A stretch of 64,000 nt of DNA from Mytilus californianus (Eukaryota; Mollusca; Bivalvia; Mytilida; Mytilidae): the NCBI RefSeq assembly GCF_021869535.1, contig NW_026262593.1:71202322-71266321 (forward strand). The letters are read 5' to 3'. Of the stretch, positions 23,500-37,400 are shown in pieces. Below the pieces are notes generated by a model. That model did no database searches. It was not told the DNA's origin and saw only the letters and a program-made list of their open reading frames with translations. Position numbers and translations under genes: made by a program. Positions within the stretch are counted from its first letter, which is position 1. Each line of letters begins with the position of its first letter.

Positions 23500-24460
23500 A
23501 ACTTTACATACGAAATTCAATTCTGTTTGTAATTTATGATTCAGACTACAACATTCAATGTTATATACAGATATTTGAAGGTTGTCGCTTTGAAATAATA
23601 GTTGTGTCTGTAATTCAATTTAGCCTTTTAAATTAAGTTTAGGATGAACAGGAAATTTACCTACAAAACTTGTATATTACGGAATAGATTACTGCATATA
23701 TATTACAAATAATGTTTCTTTTTATGCAGTTAATTGCATGATTATAGGATGAACTCAATTTATCCTTTAGAATTGAATTTCTGACGTAATATGATCATCA
23801 TTTTGAATTGTACAGTATAGACTTGAAGGAGTTTCATACATGATATTTTGTGACTCAATCCGGCAATCAGAAATGTAATTTCAAACATGTATATCTGTCT
23901 GAAAGATGCATAATATCTATGATCTGTGAGATTACATGAAATTTATTGATATTTATAACAAATTAACAGCAATAACATAAACATATAGTCTTATAGATAC
24001 ATGCATTCTTAAGAAAGTTGTTAAGAAACGAACACATTAATATGAAATGTACATTACTGAAAGATATTTCTGGTGAAATTGATTCGCATGCAATCAAACA
24101 TGCATTAACCTGGAGCTATATACATGAAGGTTGAAAATTGACATGGTTTGTTGTTGAGGAAATTTATCATCAGTTTTTAGAGGGAGGAATTGAAGGTCTT
24201 AATTTATAAATTTACATTTTTTTTACTCAAGGTTTTGAATCAGAAGACAGTTAATATAGCTACAAGCCAGTGTAATTTTTTATTTTAATTTTTACTGAAT
24301 CTAATTTTAATAAATAAGAGATGGCAAAAACATAATGTTGTAAGACAATTGATTATTGTAGGCAATATATCAAACTGTTTACCTTAATCAGGGATACTTA
24401 AAGCAACTTACAGTAATGACAGTTTTAAAAATGTTGGTCTGAGTCACAGTATTGTATCTT
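23500..24460. other. No gene seen
   Basis: AT-rich DNA without repeats or coding signal that I can identify. Confidence 0.35.
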
Positions 24461-24476
24461 TTATTGTATGATTTGG

Positions 24477-24716
24477 GGGCCACAGTGGCCAAGTGATCTT
24501 AATAGTTCAACTACTGTATCCATCACTAGCCTGTCAACACTGCATGAGGTTATGACTTTGAAACCCGCACGTGGCAGATGGGGTCTACTCCTATTTTATT
24601 TGACAAGGATTGTCAAGTTTTCCTGCTGAAGGTCGGTGGTTCTCTCCAGGCACTCCAGCTTCTGCCACCAATAGTGCTGAAAGTGGCATTAAATGCCAAT
24701 CATTCAATCAATCAAT
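24477..24716 (+). mobile_element. tRNA-derived SINE
   Basis: Head GGGCCACAGTGGCCAAGTGA, B-box-like GGTTATGACTTTGAAACCCG, tail TCAATCAATCAAT. Flanking duplications ATTGTATGATTTGG (24463-24476) and ATTGTATGTTTTGG (24717-24730). Confidence 0.88.
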
Positions 24717-25133
24717 ATTGTATGTTTTGGATTGTTCCTTTATATATGATGATTGCAATTGATAAGGGGGAATAACTGTTGATTTTATACTTGCATAAGG
24801 GAGATAACTCAATATTGATTGTTTTTGATTAGTTTCATTAGAATCAAAAATGATACCTCCCCTCTAGCTTGGGTTCACCTTATCCGTCCAACAACTATAT
24901 TTTTTGTCCAATTTTTTTCATGTCCTACTTAAAATGACTACATATCTGGTCAGTGCTTGATGGTTTGTAACTTGTAACCGATTTTTAGTTTTAAGTTCTG
25001 TCAGACTTCTTGTTGAGACCAAATACAGTTCTAGTGAAAAAATTAGGTGAATATTATGATTTTAATTAAAATCACTGATAAATTCACTTCATTTAGGGAG
25101 ACTTAATTACCAAATTTGTTTTCTTTTTTCCAG

Positions 25134-25484
25134 CTATCCAGTCACTGGATTGTCTAAATGACCAAATTGTGGAATACATATTCCGACCAAGAAATGGCGA
25201 GATCTCTTTTGAAACAGACTTGTCACCGAAACATCAGGACACACTGAAGGTGTCTATGAAGTTGATTAGACAACTTCTTCACGACGCTCAGAGTAAATTC
25301 CGTAAGATGGTGGAGGACAATAAGAAATTAGCTGCGAGAATTGACGGTTCAATAAACGCTGCTAACCAGGAAGTAAATTCACTACGAGCAGAATTGCTGG
25401 ACACAAATAAAAAATTAACAGAAATTAGTGAAATTACTGAAACAACCCCTCAACAGGAGTGTGGGACAAAGTGTGATGACGAAC
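25134..25484 (+). CDS. KAZN: Kazrin exon 1 of the visible set (coiled-coil start)
   Basis: The acceptor is TTTTTTCCAG and the donor GTAAGT; the exon is 351 bp, phase 1 on both sides. It encodes visible residues 1-116, including RQLLHDAQSKFRKM and VEDNKKLAARIDG, which match the start region of vertebrate kazrin. The codon at 25307-25309 is an in-frame ATG where the short vertebrate isoform starts (Met-Glu/Val-Glu-Asp-Asn), so it could serve as an internal start (residue 58). No credible start codon precedes it in the exon, and the frame is open right up to the splice acceptor, so the long form must start in an earlier exon. Confidence 0.93.
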
Positions 25485-28400
25485 GTAAGTATTTTTATAT
25501 GAGAAAAAAACAAATAATTGGTTGATTTTTGGTGTTTTAACGCCACTTTTAAGAACGCTTTTGGGCTATTTTGTGGCGGCCAGTTTTTATTGGTGGAGGA
25601 AGCCAGAGTGCCCAGAGAAAACCACGACCTTCGATAGGAAAACTGACAATCCTAGTCAATTAAGATTGGAGTCGAGTGCATTCGCACAAGCGGGGTTCGA
25701 ACTCACAACCTCAGTGTTGACTGGCTAGTGATTACAGTAGTAACTACTTAGACCACTCGGCCACCGAGGCCCCAAAAACAAATAAATAAAATAAAAATAT
25801 GCAATGGATGTGCAAGATCATAGATGTTTTGAATATTTGATTGATCGATATGCAATAGATGTACATCATTGATTGATAGATGATTATCATACATGAGGCA
25901 AAAATATACAGAAATTCTAAAATAGATGAAATAGGAAAGGAGCAGTTTCATTATTCTAAGATAAATAAGCAATTGCTGGAATTTCTTCAATAATGAACTG
26001 AATTAAGAGCTCAAATCTTACAGCAAGATCAATACCGTCCCTTATGTGACGCTCTCTGATATCCCTGGGTAACCATCTGGTTGTGTCCTTGGAGGAACTT
26101 ATATATGCAATTATCACATAGTGTCATGTTCAACTTATTTTTTATGCCCGTTAGACCAAAAAATTAAAGAGTAGATCAGAATAATAATGTGCTAAAATAA
26201 AAAGAATAGAGAATAATGGGCAAAAAGTATAAAGGTTGCAATTCTGTAAATATAGACAATGTAATTTCCCATAGGAACTCCCTTTGCGGCTAAAACTGTG
26301 CCACTTTTACTATGAAGTTTCGTGAAAAATTACATCATGGAATGGAAAGTTGATATGCACTACTATTTTATTCAAAGGTCAAAATATAGGGCTGTGCGGC
26401 ATATTTTCAACATATATATACCCTGAACCTAGAGTTTAAACTTATACTAAAATTCTATACTACCCCTACCTCCACTTTTGGACCTCCTAAGAATTAAATT
26501 TTAGGCGCTACCATGATTTTTCTACAGAAATGAAGAATCCCCATCCAGACCATCTTCAATGCTTTTCCTTTTCCTAGATAAAATTAGACTACTGTGGATT
26601 CAGTTATTTTCTTTATTTCTAATTTTATTAAGTTCAAATTTTTGGGGATGATTAATGAACAATTGAATTTTCGTGGATATTTGATTTTGTGGTTTTGCAA
26701 AAATCTGCATATTAGCCTAGAGAAATTGTGGATTTCGTTGAACTTTTCAATTTGTGGTTTACCTATCCCCACGAAATCCACGAAAATTTGCTATCATACG
26801 AATAATAATGAATTGACAGTAATACATTTATCTTTCATGATCTCTTAATTGGTTCTAGTTTAAGATACATTGAATTTTACTATTTTTATACCCCTGGCGT
26901 AGTCGACGGGACCATAAAGTGTTACCCTTGACCGTCCGTCCTTCCAAATTTCCGTCTTTTGTCCTTCTGTCTGTCCATCCATCCCATTTACGTTGTTTGA
27001 AACTTGAGCAGGGGCATTCGTGTCCTCAGACACATTTTTCTTATATTTGTTCTGTTTGGTTTGATTTTTTTAATAGCGAATCAGATTTCTAAAACTTTTT
27101 CATACAGTTTGACTGTTTATCAATTTATACATGTTTATGCAATGATAAAAGATTAATGTAGATTTATGGATACTCTAGATAAGGAGAACAAAAACAAGTT
27201 TGTTCACTTTATAATTTCATCCTCCAAACCTCATCTAATTTTACATCTTCAAGGTCAAAAGGTCATATCATATTTCAAAGGAATAGATTATGAAATGTAC
27301 ACAGGATAGCTAATAATAATACTTTTATTATCATTCAAAAGGCATCTGTTTGGGTATTTTTGAACTTTTTAATTGAAGATTTAATAACTAAAGCCACATT
27401 CCCTTATTATCTTATCAGTGATCTGTGTTAAGAAAAAATTACCACAGTAACCTGTTTCTGGAAAACTAATGAATGCTGTATGGTATTTTTAACTTGATTT
27501 AAAAAAAAAATAATTCACACATTTTATGAATGTTTTTATAAAGTACAAAATTGTGCTGCTGTTTTATAATTTATTGCAGTAAGCTGTTAATTTATTCTTG
27601 TTGTGAATGAAAGGGGATGTGCATGGGTTATATTTCAATGAGACAACAACATAAATGCCACTTTCAGCACTCTTGGCTATATCTTGGCAGCCAGCTTTTA
27701 TTGGTGGAGGAAGCCTTAATTGGGTCTTGAGAAAACCACCACTAGTACCTCAGTATGAAAATAGGCAATCCTAGTCAATAAAGATTGAAGCTGAAGGCAC
27801 TTGCCCTGTGCTGGGTTTAAACTCCCAACTTCAGGACACAGTGACTTGGATCACTTGATCACCCAGGCCCCAGTGACTCTTAGATGACAAATAGTTGTAA
27901 AATGGCTGCACATTTTCTTTTGGTTATCCTCAAAAATACGTAGGGATGTTGAGTCATAAATCAATACATCATATCCAAGCATTGTAATACCATTCCCCTC
28001 CTCAAAAAGAATGATTGATTTGATTGTTGGTTGCTAAATGTCCAGCGGCAAATATTTCATGCATGTTCAGGACGTCCTCAAGAAGTATATATTAAGGGTG
28101 ATGTGGGGTATACATAAATATTCTCTATTTTACAGATATAAATCCCAAACAAAGAGTTGATGAAGATAACGAAATGAAGCAATTAAAAGAAGAGAACTGT
28201 CGTCTGAAGGCTCAGAATGACATTTTATCTTCACAGGAAAATGGCAAAGATATAAACTGTGATATAAGTAAATATGGTGAACTGAAACTAGAACTGATTC
28301 AGACTAAACAAGAGCTTAATAGAGCAAAGGAGGCATTACAGGGTAAGTTGTAACAAGGAACCAATTCTGAAATACTGGTAGCCTGTCTGCAAATAACTCA

Positions 28401-31400
28401 TACACAGGATAACAGGAGATAACAAAAATATTGGACAGTTTAACAGACCATACCAACCACCAACACCAGACGCCTCAGGAAAATACAAATAAAGTTGACA
28501 AACAACAATGAACCACACTGAACAACACCCGAGCCAAATAGCCTGACTTGGACAGGCTCATAATTTGATCACAGGTTCAGTTTTTTTGTGCATAAACTGC
28601 CACTTTTCTCATATGTAATAGGTCCGAGTACACAGTTATCGTCCTTTGATTTTTCGTTGTCCACAAATATAGTCCCTAGTGTGGATAGTGTGTTACTTGC
28701 CAATTTTTTTTATACCCCTTCCAAATTTATTTCTCCATTTTTTTGCCTCAAATAGCAAGTAGGGGGATGAAATCACACTGTAAAAAAATTTGGGTCATTA
28801 ATTTTAAAGTAAAGTAGTGATTTGGTCCAACTGAAAAAGGTTAAAAATAAGCACTTCGGAAGCTGTCAAAAGATTTCAAGACCCCCTTAACATAAAATTG
28901 TCCATATTTTGAGTTAGAGCCGATGAAGTTTTCTATAATTTTGATATAATTTGTCCCAAAAATAGTACAACACACTGTAAAAATATTATTGAGAAAGCGC
29001 AGGTGGGATTTTTTTAATTTTCATTTATTGTCTAAAAGAAATGCATTACGAAATAACTGTGTTCTCGGACCAATCGAAGTAAAACACCCATTGAAAATCT
29101 GCACAGTCCAGCTACCAATGTGATGACCACTAAATTAAACAAGGAAATAAAAAGACCACACATAAATTGGAAAATAGTGTTGAGATGGGCTTACTACTAC
29201 AGGAAGCTATACTGTAAACAAACTTATTTTCGCGGATACTTTATTTCGGGTTTAACACATTCTCGTCCACTTCACGGCTATTTAATTTCGCAATTTTCTA
29301 ATTTCTTTGATGTAGTTTGAAAAGGAAAGATCCAAGTTTTACATATTCATGACAATTTATATTCCCGTTATTTTCTACTCGCCAAAGTCACAAAAGTTAG
29401 TTGGTTTACAGTAAGCTAAGATACTCACAGCTGTTGGTTTTTACCGAAGTTTTTGATAACCAAATTCTTCTTGACAAATGGTAGCTTGGAAATCATGGAT
29501 TCCTTTCTTTAAGTCAGAATTAAAAGTATTGAAGTAAAGATTGTTTCTGTTATAACAATACAGTAGTATATTACTTTATTACAGTCAAAATATGCACCCA
29601 TCAGTAGTATTGTCAAACTCCTTGTTATAGAATTTAAATGATGTTAAAGATACTATTTATATACATATTTTAAAGGCACAAAGATGTTATTGGGTTAATT
29701 TTGTAGTAAGTTAGATCAAGGGGAAATAACTCCAGTTGTACTGTATGAAAAGAGTATTTGGAGAAAAAATTTGAGTTATACATTCTTGTCAGATGGCAAT
29801 TCTTAAATACACACCATACTCCAATCTTAATTGACTGGGATTGTCAGTTTTCCTTCCAAGGTCAGTGGTTCTCTCTGGGCCCTCCAGCTTCCTCTGCCAA
29901 TACAAACTGACCACCCAGAAATAGCACAATAGAGCTGAAAGTGGGGTTTTAAACACCAATCGATCAATCAGTCCTAAGTTAAACAAATCATTTTTTCACA
30001 GACGCTAGGCAGGTGAAATAACATTTAGATATCTTTATATGAATCTCTAGCTGTGTGAAAAATTCAAAATAAATAAGTAAGCCATTCTTTACAGTTTCAT
30101 TTACTGCTTTTCCTATTGTTGTAAATATTTGTTGAAATCATAATCAAGTGTACAGAACACTTCAATCATCAGAGTGTTTTAAATCATAGTTTATTTCTAT
30201 ATTACAGCAATGAAATCAGACAGAAAGAGATTAAAGGCAGAAAAGTTAGAGCTGCTGAACCAGATGAAACAGTTGTACACTACACTGGAGGATAAAGAGA
30301 CAGAGTTACGGGACTTTATCAGAAATTATCAACAAAAAATGGCAGAAAATGATGAAACTATTAAACAGGTAAGACATCTGACCCGAATAATTTAGTCTTT
30401 ATATTCCAATGCTCTATGATGGCTACATTAGCACCTGAAAGCCTAGTCAATGAAAAATTTCAATTAATTATTGGGAATTATCTCGGGATATACCTAACTT
30501 GATAACGTTAAGCCATCAGCTGATTGTCTGTCTCACAGAGAGCGCCAATCAAAATCCTGGATTCATATGTCTCATCACAGAGAGCACCAATCAAAATCCT
30601 GGATTCATATGTCTCATACAGAGAGCGCCAATCAAAATCCTGGATTTGTAGCAAGTTTTTATTGTATAAAGAGTCTGTCCCATGCGAGTGGGAGAGTTGA
30701 TCATGGGGAGGGACTGAATTATTAGGGTTAGTAGACATCTTAGAAAAAGACCAGTAGCACAAGTCACTACATCCATACGAAAACAAATCTGTGGCTGCAG
30801 ACGGAAGAGAATTGATTGGATTTTTAGTCCCCTATCGACGAAGTCGATGGGGACTTTAGATTTGCACTCTTTCTGTTTGTCTGTCCATCTGTCAATCCGG
30901 CAAATTAGTTTTCCTCACTTTATTTCTTCGTACTTGAAGATATTGATTTGAAATTTGGTATATACTTTTATTATGACAAGTTACAGATCAAGTTAGAATT
31001 TTGTTCCGGTCTGATGATTTGTGCAGAGTTATGGTCCTTGGACTTAGAAAATTTACTCAAATAATCAGTTTTCCACATTTTTTTTGTCATGCTTGAAGAT
31101 GTTGATTTAATAATTGGTATATTGTTTTATCATGACAAGTTACAGATCAATTTCGAATTTTGTTCCAGTCTGATGATTTTGTGCAGAGTTATGGTCCTTG
31201 GACTTAGAAAATTCACTCAAATAATCAGTTTTCCACACTTTTTTTTTGTCATGCTTGAAGATGTTGACTTGATATTTGTTATTTAGTTTACACCATGCAA
31301 AGTTATAGATCAAGTTAGCATTTTGTTCCAATACAATGAATTTTTAACTGGTAGCGGACTATGTATTGTCATGCAATACTCACAGAATGCTTGTTTATCT

Positions 31401-34400
31401 AAAAATTCTTCGAACAAATTTTGTTTCTTGACATCCTTATATTAAAACACTACCAAAAGCATAACATTTTATTTTAAACAATGCATGATAATAGAAATCT
31501 TGATCATCATACAATTAAATTTTGTTGTACATTGTATTTTTCAGTTGGCCCGTGAAAGAGAGGATACTGAACAAGAGAAATGGGAGATAATCAAACAAGC
31601 ACGGGATGCTCAGGAAAGGGCCGTAATTCTACGCACACAACTCGAATCCAAAGAGCAACACATTAAAAAGTTGGACATGGAACTTTCTGTGGTAAAAAAA
31701 TCTTTTTCAATAGAAAATGTGTGCTACATTAAAATTATAGAAAAGTAAAGATTGGTCAGTGCATGTACTTGTTTTTACGATACAACTATTTGTTGGGAAA
31801 CAGGTCTCTGGATTTTTCATATGAAAACATATTTGAAATAACAAAAATTTACAAAAAATTAAAAAGTTTTATCAGGAATGTTTTTTAGATGGATTTTGTT
31901 TTTAAAAATTAGAACTATAGGGGTTTCTTAGCCAAAAAATTAAGCATAGCCTAGGAAAAGGCTTAAGGGTCATAAAGTATTTCAGGAAAGAAAAGAAATT
32001 TGAAGTGTTGATGTATCTTCAATCATTGAGAAAAATCGAACTCAACAGGGATTAAAAAAACACTGATTCAATTAGTTAACAAACAAACAAAACAAAACAC
32101 AAACAAATAGGTTTAGGAAAGTAAGAAATAGGTCAAGAGTGCAGGTAGTTCTTCCATTAATTAAAGCTGAAACACTTTTATGTTTTGAAATTCTTGCATA
32201 TTAAATGAATAACTATTGCAAATTTTTGTGAAAGGGGTGCCAATTTTTTTTCATTTTGTTGTTTCATTATTTAATGTTAATTGCAGCAAAATCTTCAAAA
32301 ATTTACAAAGTGAATTCAAAAGTTAATAAAGGGAAATAATCAATACTAAAATTATGTCAGATCAGACAGAATTGAAATAAACATTGCAAGTCAATACTAC
32401 CTTTGAAAATTTTGATAGAATTATGAATTATTTTCTGTAGATGAAAGAACAAGCAGTGAAAACTGGGTATACATTACATGTGCCATCCACGCCACCTACC
32501 ATACGCTGTACCACACCTAACAGTGAAGATCTGCCACCGTACGAAACACCACCGTTGTCAGCTAACCTTACCCATAATGACTCAAGTTTTGATGGTATTA
32601 TTTATATTATCTTTTTTGTTGATCTTTGTATAAAGATGTACTAGATAGGCTAAAGATACCAAAGGGACATTCAAACTCATAAGTCGAAAACAAACTCACA
32701 TGGCATGGCTAAAAATGAAAAACAATGAAAAGACAAACAGTATACAAAAAACAGCATAAAATTTGGTATTTGCTGATTCTCCACTAGGAACATGATATTT
32801 TTGAGAAAGAGCAAACCTAGTTAGAGTCAATAATACATTTGTTATATAATAAAGTGATATGTTTTCCTGTGGACTGTGAGCTAGAATGTTAAAAGTTAAA
32901 CACAATGTGCAAGTATTGTACAAAGCTGGGTATATAAATGTGTTTTCATCCTCCATTTCTAATGGACATAAGCACCCGTCAACCATCAATATAAAAGAAA
33001 CAAATATCTGTGTCAACTAGAAAATATCAAGAAAAGAAGGTTTTTTTTTTTTCTTTAATTATATTATTGTGACATAAATGCCCTTTTATAGGAGAATAAG
33101 GAGATGTGACAGGGCTTTCAAAAAAAAATTGAGCCAGCCGGACATTTTATTTCTTATCGATAATCTCGATTTTAATCTCTTAAGACTTAGTTCCAAAAGG
33201 CATTTATGGTAATCAGTTGTCCATCATGACATTAAAACGATATTAAACTTTACTTTGGTATAAATTTCGATGTTCTGACGTACATTGTTAAATTGACAGT
33301 GCATCATTCGAAGTTTGCAACAGCAGCATACTAATATCTGACTTAGACCCTTTATTTGTGCAAAATAACGTTGTCAAAAACTTTACTTTTGTTTTTAAAA
33401 AGCACATTTTCCTAATACCGGATGTTGACCTGACAATGGTTAAACACAGACCAGAGACGAATACGTAAAATCTGCTGTACGCTTACAAAGCATGATTGAG
33501 TTTAAGTAGCTATTTCCACGCTATTTCTTCAAGAAAATACTTGAAATGAACGTTAGATAAAGGTATCAATGATAATTTTCGCATTTTTGAAGAATTAGGA
33601 TGCATATTTTAATTTCCCACCTGTGCACATGCGCACACGTGTACTAGTTCATACAACGTGGTTCTGACGATTTTTCGTTTAAAACATTTTAAATTTTTCA
33701 TCAAACCATATTTATAAACATATTTCTGATAATTTCAATCTTTTTGACTAAACTAATTAGATGCAAACCGCTGAAATGTAAGGAAATAGACCCATCAATG
33801 TCCGGTTCAGATAGTTTACCTGTCGCCTGAACGTAAATTTCAGCTGTTCAACAACTAAATAACCATGATTAAAATAAGAAGGTATTAAAGTAGGGTTTGT
33901 TTTGATAGTACTTATTCATCATGTCACTTTTATGACCGGAAATGTGTGGCTGTTTAAGGCAAAAGGTCGGGTCAAAAAGATTGAATAAACTTCCAATGTA
34001 AAAAAAAATGTTCAAATGACCATCTCTAAATAAAGCTTTGAAAACTAAAAGTAGATGACCGTTTTATGCTTTTGCCAGCCGGACAATGTCCGTTAAATTT
34101 GTAAATGTCCGGAATATATGACCATTTTGGAAGCCATGAGATGTAGTATGATTGCAAATTAGACAACTATCCTCCAAAGTTCAAAAAGGGGATATAAGCA
34201 ATTATAGGTCACCATACTTTTTCAACAATGAGAAATATAGACACTTATAAAAGGTGACTGATCTACCATTCAGCTGATAGGCATCAAAGAATCCGAGGAA
34301 TCTAAATAATGTTTTTATTTGCTCTTTAATAAGCTAGAGTACTGTAAATTCAGAAATTATTGCGTGCATTTATTATTGCGATTTTGTCATTTTAGACTAA

Positions 34401-37400
34401 AATGCGATTCTAATTTTTGCGATATTGAGAACAATCCTGTTCAATTCATCTAAGATATTTCAAAATGCGAGTTTAAATTATTGCGATTATAACCCTGTCG
34501 CATTTTTCGCAATAATAAAAATGTCGCAATAATTTCTGAATTTACAGTATTATGTTTTGTAACCTTTTGGAATTTCTGCACTAGTGTCTTCTTTGTAAAA
34601 TAATTATTTCCATTTTTTGCTCAATTTGGTACTCAAAAAGAAGCAGTGGATATTCATATCACGTCTAAAATATTAATATTTTCTGTTTTAGCACAATTCG
34701 GTACTCCAAAAGAATCCAGAGATCGTAGTAATTCCCTGACGCCATTGATTGACAGCCAAAATAAAAGTAGTATATCATTACCGATCAGTGAAACTTCGTC
34801 TGAAACCAAGAAGAAAAAGCGAATCAGTTTGGGGTCCATATCCAAAGTGTTCACAAGAGGCAGGGTCAGGAGGTCAATAGCAATACCTGTGGGAACTGAG
34901 TTAGAAGGTAAAAGACAATAAAAATGTTTTAGATAACAAGTTGTGTAATGTTCATCTTTCATTCGTTTTTGAGCTCACGTATTTAATAATCTGTTTGATT
35001 ACTTATTTAAGACAATGAAATTATGCCATCAAAATGTATAACAAATTAACCTCCAAAGTACATGATAATTTAAATGTATATTATGACTTAATTCTATTTG
35101 ATAATTCTTCACATCATGTTTTCTGATGACATTCACAGAAGTCAGATATAGCCAATCAAATTTGATTGTTGGTCTCAAAAATAGATATATGTTTTAGTTA
35201 CCAAATGTCAAACGTTTGGTTATGTGTAGATACACGATAGGAGGGACTAAATTGCACGAGAAAGTGCAATTTAGACCCTCCTATCATGTATCACACATAA
35301 CCAATCGTGTGCCATTTGGTAAATCACATGTGCCAAACGTTCATTCGACGTCATCGCTAGCCGTCACGTTGTTTTCACGCGGTAGAATTTCAGTTTGCGG
35401 TTTGATGTGTAAGGAGCAAAATGGATAATGCCAAAGTGAATTCACTAGAAACGGATTTTTTATATGCCCACTGGGATCAAAGTGTTGACGACATTACTTT
35501 ATCCCAAATATGTACTGATATGGAAAATGAACACACTATTTTGGAAAAAATGGACGATTTAACCCTTTCACAGGCGTTAGATAAGTACGAAGTTGACATG
35601 GATGTGAACCACGAGGTAGATATTTCTCAATTAGATTTTCAGTTAACACAGGTTCCAATAACAGCCGACAATGTAATTGAACAGTTGGAGAAAATCATCA
35701 TGCCGGAAACTAATGTCGCAGTAAAAGCAGAGGGTCATGTTAATAATGGACGGTATGGTAACTTCGTTAACGATATGGACATTGACATTTTAGTTAAATC
35801 CACCGAGAGTAAAAACACCAGAAAGAATACAAATTGGAGTATATCTACGTTCAATGATTGCAGAAGTGCGCGCATAGCAAGCACGAGTTGTGCCATTCCG
35901 GAGCTCACAAGATTTACAGTTGGTGACATTAATCAATGGATGAGCCGTTTTGTGATTGAAACGAGGCGGCAAGACGGAAAACCGTACCCACCGAAAACAT
36001 TGTACATGTTGTGTGTAGGAATATTGCGGCACCTACGTGAAAATGAAATTCATATCAATTTCTTGGACGAAAAGGACTCGCAATTTTATGAGTTTAGGCG
36101 TTCTTTTAGTGCTAGAATGACACAGCTAACGGCAGAGGGAATAGGGACAACTCCAAAACAAGCAGAACCTATTAACCAGGAGAGTGAAGATATTCTTTGG
36201 GAGAAGAATTTACTAGGAAACAAAAGTTCGAAATCTGTGCTTAACACCATGTTTTTTTACAACAGCAAACTGTTTGGTTTAAGGGGTGTAGACGAACACA
36301 GGAACTTGTCAACAGATCAGTATAAAATTGGAAAAGATCAAAATGGACATTACATTGCCTTTTCTGGAAGAGCTAGCAAAACCTACAAAGGTATGTATTA
36401 TTAAAAATTAAAAGTTAACAATTAGGTTGTACTTTAATAAGAAGGTCAAGGTGGAATTGTTAATTTTCGGAAAATCAAAGTGTCTTCTTCGAGGTCCGCG
36501 TTGATATTGTTATTCAATGTTTAATCTTTATGTTTATCTAATGACGTAAATTCATACATTGTCAAAATTCAAATATTTGGCTTTCACTCTTGAGCATTCC
36601 TGAAGAAGGAAAATCCAGAAAAGCGATTTGGACGCATGAAATTTATAAAGTGTTTCATTTTTTGGTAGCAATCATGAATGATTTGGGATTCGAAACCTAT
36701 AAAATATCTTATTGTATTATCTATCGTATTATAAGTCATGGCATGCATGAGGGTGTTGAAGGGAGTTTGCAGAAAAGAGAATATAAACGGGAAAAACGTA
36801 TAAAGACTAGAGAATAATGAGGTGCTAAAATATAAAAAATAGAGAAAAAATGGCATGAAAATTGAAGAATACTGAAATGAAGGACCCCATCAAGATACTT
36901 ATGCAAGTTTTCCCGAATGATTATGTATACAAACTTCACTAATAATTTTGATATCATGATTAAAATATTTATAAAGTTTTTTTAAGAAGTTAAGACACAT
37001 GAACTAGATATATAATACACACATAAACATTTAATTACGTTTCTAGTAATTTTGTATTAAATATCTTTTATCCTCGGTGTTTCAGGGGGACTTCATCAGA
37101 GACACCTGACTACAAAAAACATAAAGCACCATTTCCAAAATCTTAATTTATTTAAGATTTATGAAGATTACCTAAGTATTATTTCTGAAATGAACGGGAA
37201 CTCGTTTTACAGACGACCTTTAGAGAAAGGTTGTGAAATCAAATTCAGTTCACAGCCATTAGGTGTAAATAAATTGTCATCAATAATGAAAAGCATGTGT
37301 TTTGAGGCAGGAATCGAAGGTTACTTTACAAACCATTCCGGAAAAAGGACGTGTGCAACATCTCTCTATCAAGCTGGCGTTCCGGAGCAAGAGATAATGA

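Noticed and set aside
25518..25773. tRNA gene suggested by A and B boxes
   Set aside because: The head is tRNA-like but lacks a complete cloverleaf as far as I can judge, and it is followed by a SINE body, AATC tail and target duplications.
32696..33016. 106-codon - strand frame
   Set aside because: Overlaps a dispersed repeat and AT-rich flank; no domain.
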